From assembly GCA_947643615.1 (NCBI GenBank), contig CANRWO010000026.1:1-43895 (forward strand): DNA of 43,895 nt, read 5' to 3'. The position numbers and the translations under genes were made by a program. The DNA comes from an uncultured Lachnospiraceae bacterium (lineage in GTDB: Bacteria > Bacillota > Clostridia > Lachnospirales > Lachnospiraceae). The notes under the pieces are model-generated. The model worked only from the letters and a program-made list of their open reading frames with translations, ran no database searches and was not told the DNA's origin. Shown here one piece after another: positions 40,934 to 43,895 of this stretch (the first letter of the stretch is position 1; each line of letters begins with the position of its first letter).

Positions 40934-41025
40934 CACAACACATTTTTTAGGAAAGCAAAAAAGAAAGTAAACATATTGATAATATTACAGAAAAACAAAC
41001 AGATAACAAGGTGAATGGTGATGTT

Positions 41026-42057
41026 ATGAAAACAAAGAGCTATGACGATTTATTTGATCAATTTATTCAAAAAAAAATGATTTATGAAAGCGTAGTTCTC
41101 ATCAAAAAAGGAACCGGGGAAACTATATTTTCAAAGGCTTATGGGGGAAAAGATATAGATAGTCCAATCATAGCGGCAAGTATAACCAAAATGTTTACTG
41201 CTGCATGTATTTTTATTCTCATTCAACAAGGTTATATGACACTGAATGATAATCTGCTAAATTTTTATGAACCTGCTTATCTAAATGGTTTGCATTTTTA
41301 TAAAGGCAAAGATTATTCTCATGATTTGAAAATATCAGATTTACTCTACCAAACAAGCGGATTGCCAGATATATATGAGGAGGGAAAAAACAGCATCAAA
41401 AAACAAGCTATAATTTCAGATACCTTTATATCCTTTGACAAATATATTGCCTTAACGAAAGAAAAAGAAGCTCATTTCCCACCCAATTACAAAAACAATG
41501 CCCACTATGCAGATATTAACTATAATATACTGGGCGATATCATTGAAAAAGTCACAAAATGCTCATTAGAAAGAGTGTTTGAAAAATACATATTTTCAAA
41601 AATAAATATGGCTAAAACTTATTTGCCTGTCTCAGAAAAAGAATACATACCTATGGTTTACTATGAGGATAAACAGCTGTATAGGCCGCAATTCATAACG
41701 TGCAGTAAAGCAAGCGGAGGATGTATTACCACCACAAAAGACTTATTAATTTTTATACAGGCGTTTTTTCACGGAGAACTTTTTGACAAAAAAATGCTTG
41801 AATCAAAACAGTATAGAAAATTGCAGCTATCCATGTTTCCAATCTATTACGGAAGCGGATATATGAGAATAAAAATGGGCGGTTTTTCTTCTTCCTTTAT
41901 GGGGCAAGGCGATTTGATAGGCCATAGCGGATCAACAGGCTCCTTTGCATTTTATTATCCTGACAAAGATTTATTTTTTGTTGGTGATTTTAATCAAATG
42001 AAATATCCTGCACTGCCTATAAGGTTTGTGATGCAGCTTGCTATGTTTGCTCCATAA
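41026..42057 (+). CDS. Serine hydrolase of the beta-lactamase/class C family, cytosolic
   Basis: This 343-aa protein has the serine beta-lactamase-like fold. Catalytic SxxK is SITK (Ser52-Lys55), the second motif YAD sits in HYADINYNILGDI in place of YxN, and the third is HSG (His300) in GHSGSTGSFAF. No signal peptide is present, unlike true penicillin-interacting enzymes, so it is probably an intracellular esterase or peptidase. I choose the ATG at 41026 over a GTG five codons earlier; ribosome binding sites are weak. It follows the TetR gene and ends before a strong terminator. Confidence 0.85.
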   Translation: MKTKSYDDLFDQFIQKKMIYESVVLIKKGTGETIFSKAYGGKDIDSPIIAASITKMFTAACIFILIQQGYMTLNDNLLNFYEPAYLNGLHFYKGKDYSHDLKISDLLYQTSGLPDIYEEGKNSIKKQAIISDTFISFDKYIALTKEKEAHFPPNYKNNAHYADINYNILGDIIEKVTKCSLERVFEKYIFSKINMAKTYLPVSEKEYIPMVYYEDKQLYRPQFITCSKASGGCITTTKDLLIFIQAFFHGELFDKKMLESKQYRKLQLSMFPIYYGSGYMRIKMGGFSSSFMGQGDLIGHSGSTGSFAFYYPDKDLFFVGDFNQMKYPALPIRFVMQLAMFAP

Positions 42058-42174
42058 AAAAGAGACAATCGTATTTTAGGCTACCGCCTCTTGGTTATCT
42101 TTCGAAAGCAGCATGCATCAATTTTCATAGTAGTCAGATTGTTATAGAATCAAAAACATATTATATAAAATTTC

Positions 42175-42219
42175 AAAAAACCTGCTAATAAAAGTGAAGT
42201 ACTTTTCAGCAGGTTTTTT
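42175..42219 (+). terminator. Terminator of the TetR-hydrolase unit
   Basis: A 12-bp stem (AAAAAACCTGCT with AGCAGGTTTTTT) encloses a second stem (AAAAGT/ACTTTT). The plus strand ends in TTTTTT. It lies about 115 bp after the hydrolase stop. Confidence 0.9.
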
Positions 42220-42338
42220 GCACATTTTCTGTTTTTACACTATTTATGTTAATAGGACTTGCATATCCAGGAATAAACAAGTATAATCAAATGCAAACAA
42301 ATAGAAACAATCTAAAACGCGAAATAGAGGTAATTATT

Positions 42339-43121
42339 ATGTTTATGGAAGAACGACAAAAGGATATTATTAACAAAATAAATGAAACAGGAAGGATTCT
42401 GGTATCCGAAATTCAGGGATATTATCAAATCTCAGCGGATTGTGCAAGGCGGGACTTAAGGATATTAGAAAGTAAGGGATTGCTGCAGAGAACACACGGC
42501 GGCGCCATTGCAGTTAATCCAAAAGAAATATACCCCACGCCCACATATAATCCAATAGATATAAAAGAAGTTCAGACAGACTATCTGGCAGTTGCCAAAA
42601 AGGCAATCGAATATATTCAAAACAAGGATGTCATTTATATTACCACATCTTTAGTCGGATATTATATGGCTGAAAATATACCGGAAGATATGGCCATTAC
42701 GGTATTGACAAATTCCGTTACCATTGCAGAGGCATTGCGGAAAAAAATGAATCTATCTGTTATATTATTGGGCGGAGAAATGTCCCATCGCGGCCACTGC
42801 CATGATTTTTATACCATCCAAATGGTGAAAAATATCCGCATGGATAAAGCTTTTTTGTCACATGCAGCATTATCTTTGGATTTTGGAGCTTCCATCCACG
42901 ACCCCGCCGGAGTAGAATTTGGACAAGCCGTCATGGAGAACAGCGGGATGAATATCGGGCTGTATCCGTCTAAAAAGATAGGCAAAAATTCCATCCATTC
43001 TGTATGTCAGGTAAAAGATTATGATTTACTGATTACGGATGATAACGTATCTGAGGATTTTCTGATACAGGTAAGGGATCTTGGAGTTACTGTAGAAACA
43101 GTCAATTTGAAGGGAGCATGA
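42339..43121 (+). CDS. DeoR-type transcriptional regulator
   Basis: The 260-aa protein has an N-terminal DeoR HTH (MEERQKDIINKINETGRILVSEIQ, CARRDLRILESKGLLQRTHGGAI) and a C-terminal sugar-phosphate sensing domain of the isomerase-like fold (VIYITTSLVGYYMAEN, TVLTNSVTIAEAL, VILLGGEMSHRG, DYDLLITDD). Such regulators usually respond to phosphorylated sugars and control sugar operons. The ATG at 42339 has GAGG eight bases upstream; the frame is open to 42246. The next gene, a P-loop kinase, starts 3 bp after its stop. No sugar enzymes or transporter are seen in this window. Confidence 0.88.
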   Translation: MFMEERQKDIINKINETGRILVSEIQGYYQISADCARRDLRILESKGLLQRTHGGAIAVNPKEIYPTPTYNPIDIKEVQTDYLAVAKKAIEYIQNKDVIYITTSLVGYYMAENIPEDMAITVLTNSVTIAEALRKKMNLSVILLGGEMSHRGHCHDFYTIQMVKNIRMDKAFLSHAALSLDFGASIHDPAGVEFGQAVMENSGMNIGLYPSKKIGKNSIHSVCQVKDYDLLITDDNVSEDFLIQVRDLGVTVETVNLKGA

Positions 43122-43124
43122 GGA

Positions 43125-43739
43125 ATGTATTGTATATTAGTAACAGGTATGCCGGCAGCAGGAAAAAGCACTATGGCAAAGGCCCTATCAGAACGGTTGA
43201 AGCTGCCTGTTGTTTCAAAAGATTCCATAAAAGAGCTGCTCTTTGACAATGTGGGGTTTCAGTCGAGAGAAGGAAAAGTAAATCTTGGAATTGCCAGTTT
43301 GAAAATAATGTATTATGTTGCAGATCAACTTATGAAAGCGGGACAACCTTTTATCCTGGAAAATAATTTTGAATCGTCAGAGCAGGGGATTAAAATTCTT
43401 TTAGAAAAATATCAGTATTTTGCATTAACCATTACATTGACAGGTGATTACAAAGTGATTTACCGGCGTTTTCTGGAACGGGAAGGCAGTCCTGACAGAC
43501 ACAGGGGACATGTAGTGAATGATTGTTATCCGGAAAAGAATGAGAAGCATCTGAAAACTCCAGAAGCAAAAACTATTTCTTATGAAAACTTTGTTCGTGG
43601 AATAGAAAAAAGGGGATTTAATGCCTTTTTCGTTGATGGCAGGCAGATTAAGGTTGACACAACAGATTTTTCAAAAATTAACATGATAGAATTATTTTCA
43701 CAGATTACGGCATGGAAAGAGGAAATCCTGCATGATTGA
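43125..43739 (+). CDS. P-loop kinase (AAA_33/zeta-toxin-like fold)
   Basis: This encodes a 204-aa kinase with a Walker A GMPAAGKST (residues 8-16) directly at the N-terminus, then VVSKDSIKELLFD and the long helix ADQLMKAGQPFILENNF, the pattern of small-molecule kinases of the AAA_33 group. An Arg-rich lid (YRRFLEREGSPDRHRGH) follows. The substrate is likely a small metabolite such as a sugar or nucleoside; a zeta-type toxin is less likely without an antitoxin. It is coupled to the DeoR-type gene (TGA, GGA, ATG), so the two are co-expressed. Confidence 0.82.
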   Translation: MYCILVTGMPAAGKSTMAKALSERLKLPVVSKDSIKELLFDNVGFQSREGKVNLGIASLKIMYYVADQLMKAGQPFILENNFESSEQGIKILLEKYQYFALTITLTGDYKVIYRRFLEREGSPDRHRGHVVNDCYPEKNEKHLKTPEAKTISYENFVRGIEKRGFNAFFVDGRQIKVDTTDFSKINMIELFSQITAWKEEILHD

Positions 43740-43827
43740 TATGCATGTGCATTAGAAAAAGCCGATTATTCAGTAGAATGGATCGTACCACTGCAAACCA
43801 CATGCGCATTCCTAACTTCCTTTTTAA

Positions 43828-43856
43828 TTGAGGTATACTGGTATTCATGCTATAAT
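43828..43856 (+). promoter_or_regulatory. Promoter of the gene at the right edge
   Basis: TTGAGG, a 17-bp spacer and a perfect TATAAT, 12 bp before the probable start codon, so the leader is very short. Confidence 0.65.
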
Positions 43857-43868
43857 GGGGGTGTATAG

Positions 43869-43895
43869 TTGAAAAGAAAGCTGGATGCGATTTTC
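43869..43895 (+). CDS. Start of a gene cut by the window edge
   Basis: Nine codons (TTG start, then KRKLDAIF) follow GGGGGTG and the promoter just upstream. It may be the first part of an AAA-family ATPase that begins with this kind of sequence in Lachnospiraceae, but nine residues cannot support a call. Confidence 0.4.

Overview
The window looks like a chromosomal segment of a spore-forming Lachnospiraceae-type Clostridia (Bacillota). The grounds are the strong AGGAGG-type ribosome binding sites, the protein families (clostridial S8 subtilase, variant ThyX, LytTR/GHKL pair, GGDEF/EAL enzymes) and tandem TGTCGAA boxes of the Spo0A type. Most of it is moderately GC-rich and coded on the minus strand. 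Two visibly AT-rich patches, about 600-2880 and 40190 to the end, look like more recent arrivals.

Layout. 1-2880: an AT-rich unknown module with a coiled-coil membrane protein, a 63-aa protein and two reading frames interrupted only by TAG codons. 2904-7416: an S8 subtilase, a MATE exporter and a YciI-like protein. 7424-15426: three ABC exporters with a LytTR response regulator and a GHKL kinase, and a 166-bp foldback (MITE-like) element between them. 15670-15891: a small XRE regulator.

15950-32932 (minus strand) is the centrepiece: an extracellular contractile injection system (eCIS, a phage-tail-like particle related to Afp/PVC). In transcription order it encodes an unknown 522-aa protein, the DUF4255 cap/terminator, a DUF4280 PAAR-like tip, the sheath, tube 1, a tail-assembly chaperone-like protein, a DUF6760-like small protein, tube 2, an unknown 141-aa protein, a CIS_tube/Afp7-like protein, a gp27/GPD-like hub, a gp5-like spike, gp25, two large baseplate proteins, a TIGR02242-like tail protein and the AAA+ ATPase. 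Genes overlap or lie close together, with the largest internal gaps before the sheath (88 bp) and before gp25 (182 bp). I see no tape measure, receptor-binding fibre or cargo toxin. The sheath carries two low-complexity repeat insertions, one of them very acidic and proline-rich.

The eCIS operon starts just after the thyX terminator. Its promoter region holds two perfect TGTCGAA boxes spaced exactly 10 bp apart, plus a palindrome over the probable -10. The inference is that particle production is tied to Spo0A, that is, to sporulation or stationary phase. This is the main testable idea from the window.

33152-40092: variant ThyX, a DJ-1/PfpI protein, a CYTH triphosphatase, a membrane diguanylate cyclase, a CaCA-type cation antiporter, a GGDEF-EAL phosphodiesterase and tRNA-Leu(UAG). 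40364-43895: AT-rich plus-strand genes for a TetR regulator with a clear self-operator, a cytosolic serine hydrolase, a DeoR-type regulator coupled to a P-loop kinase, and the first codons of a further gene.
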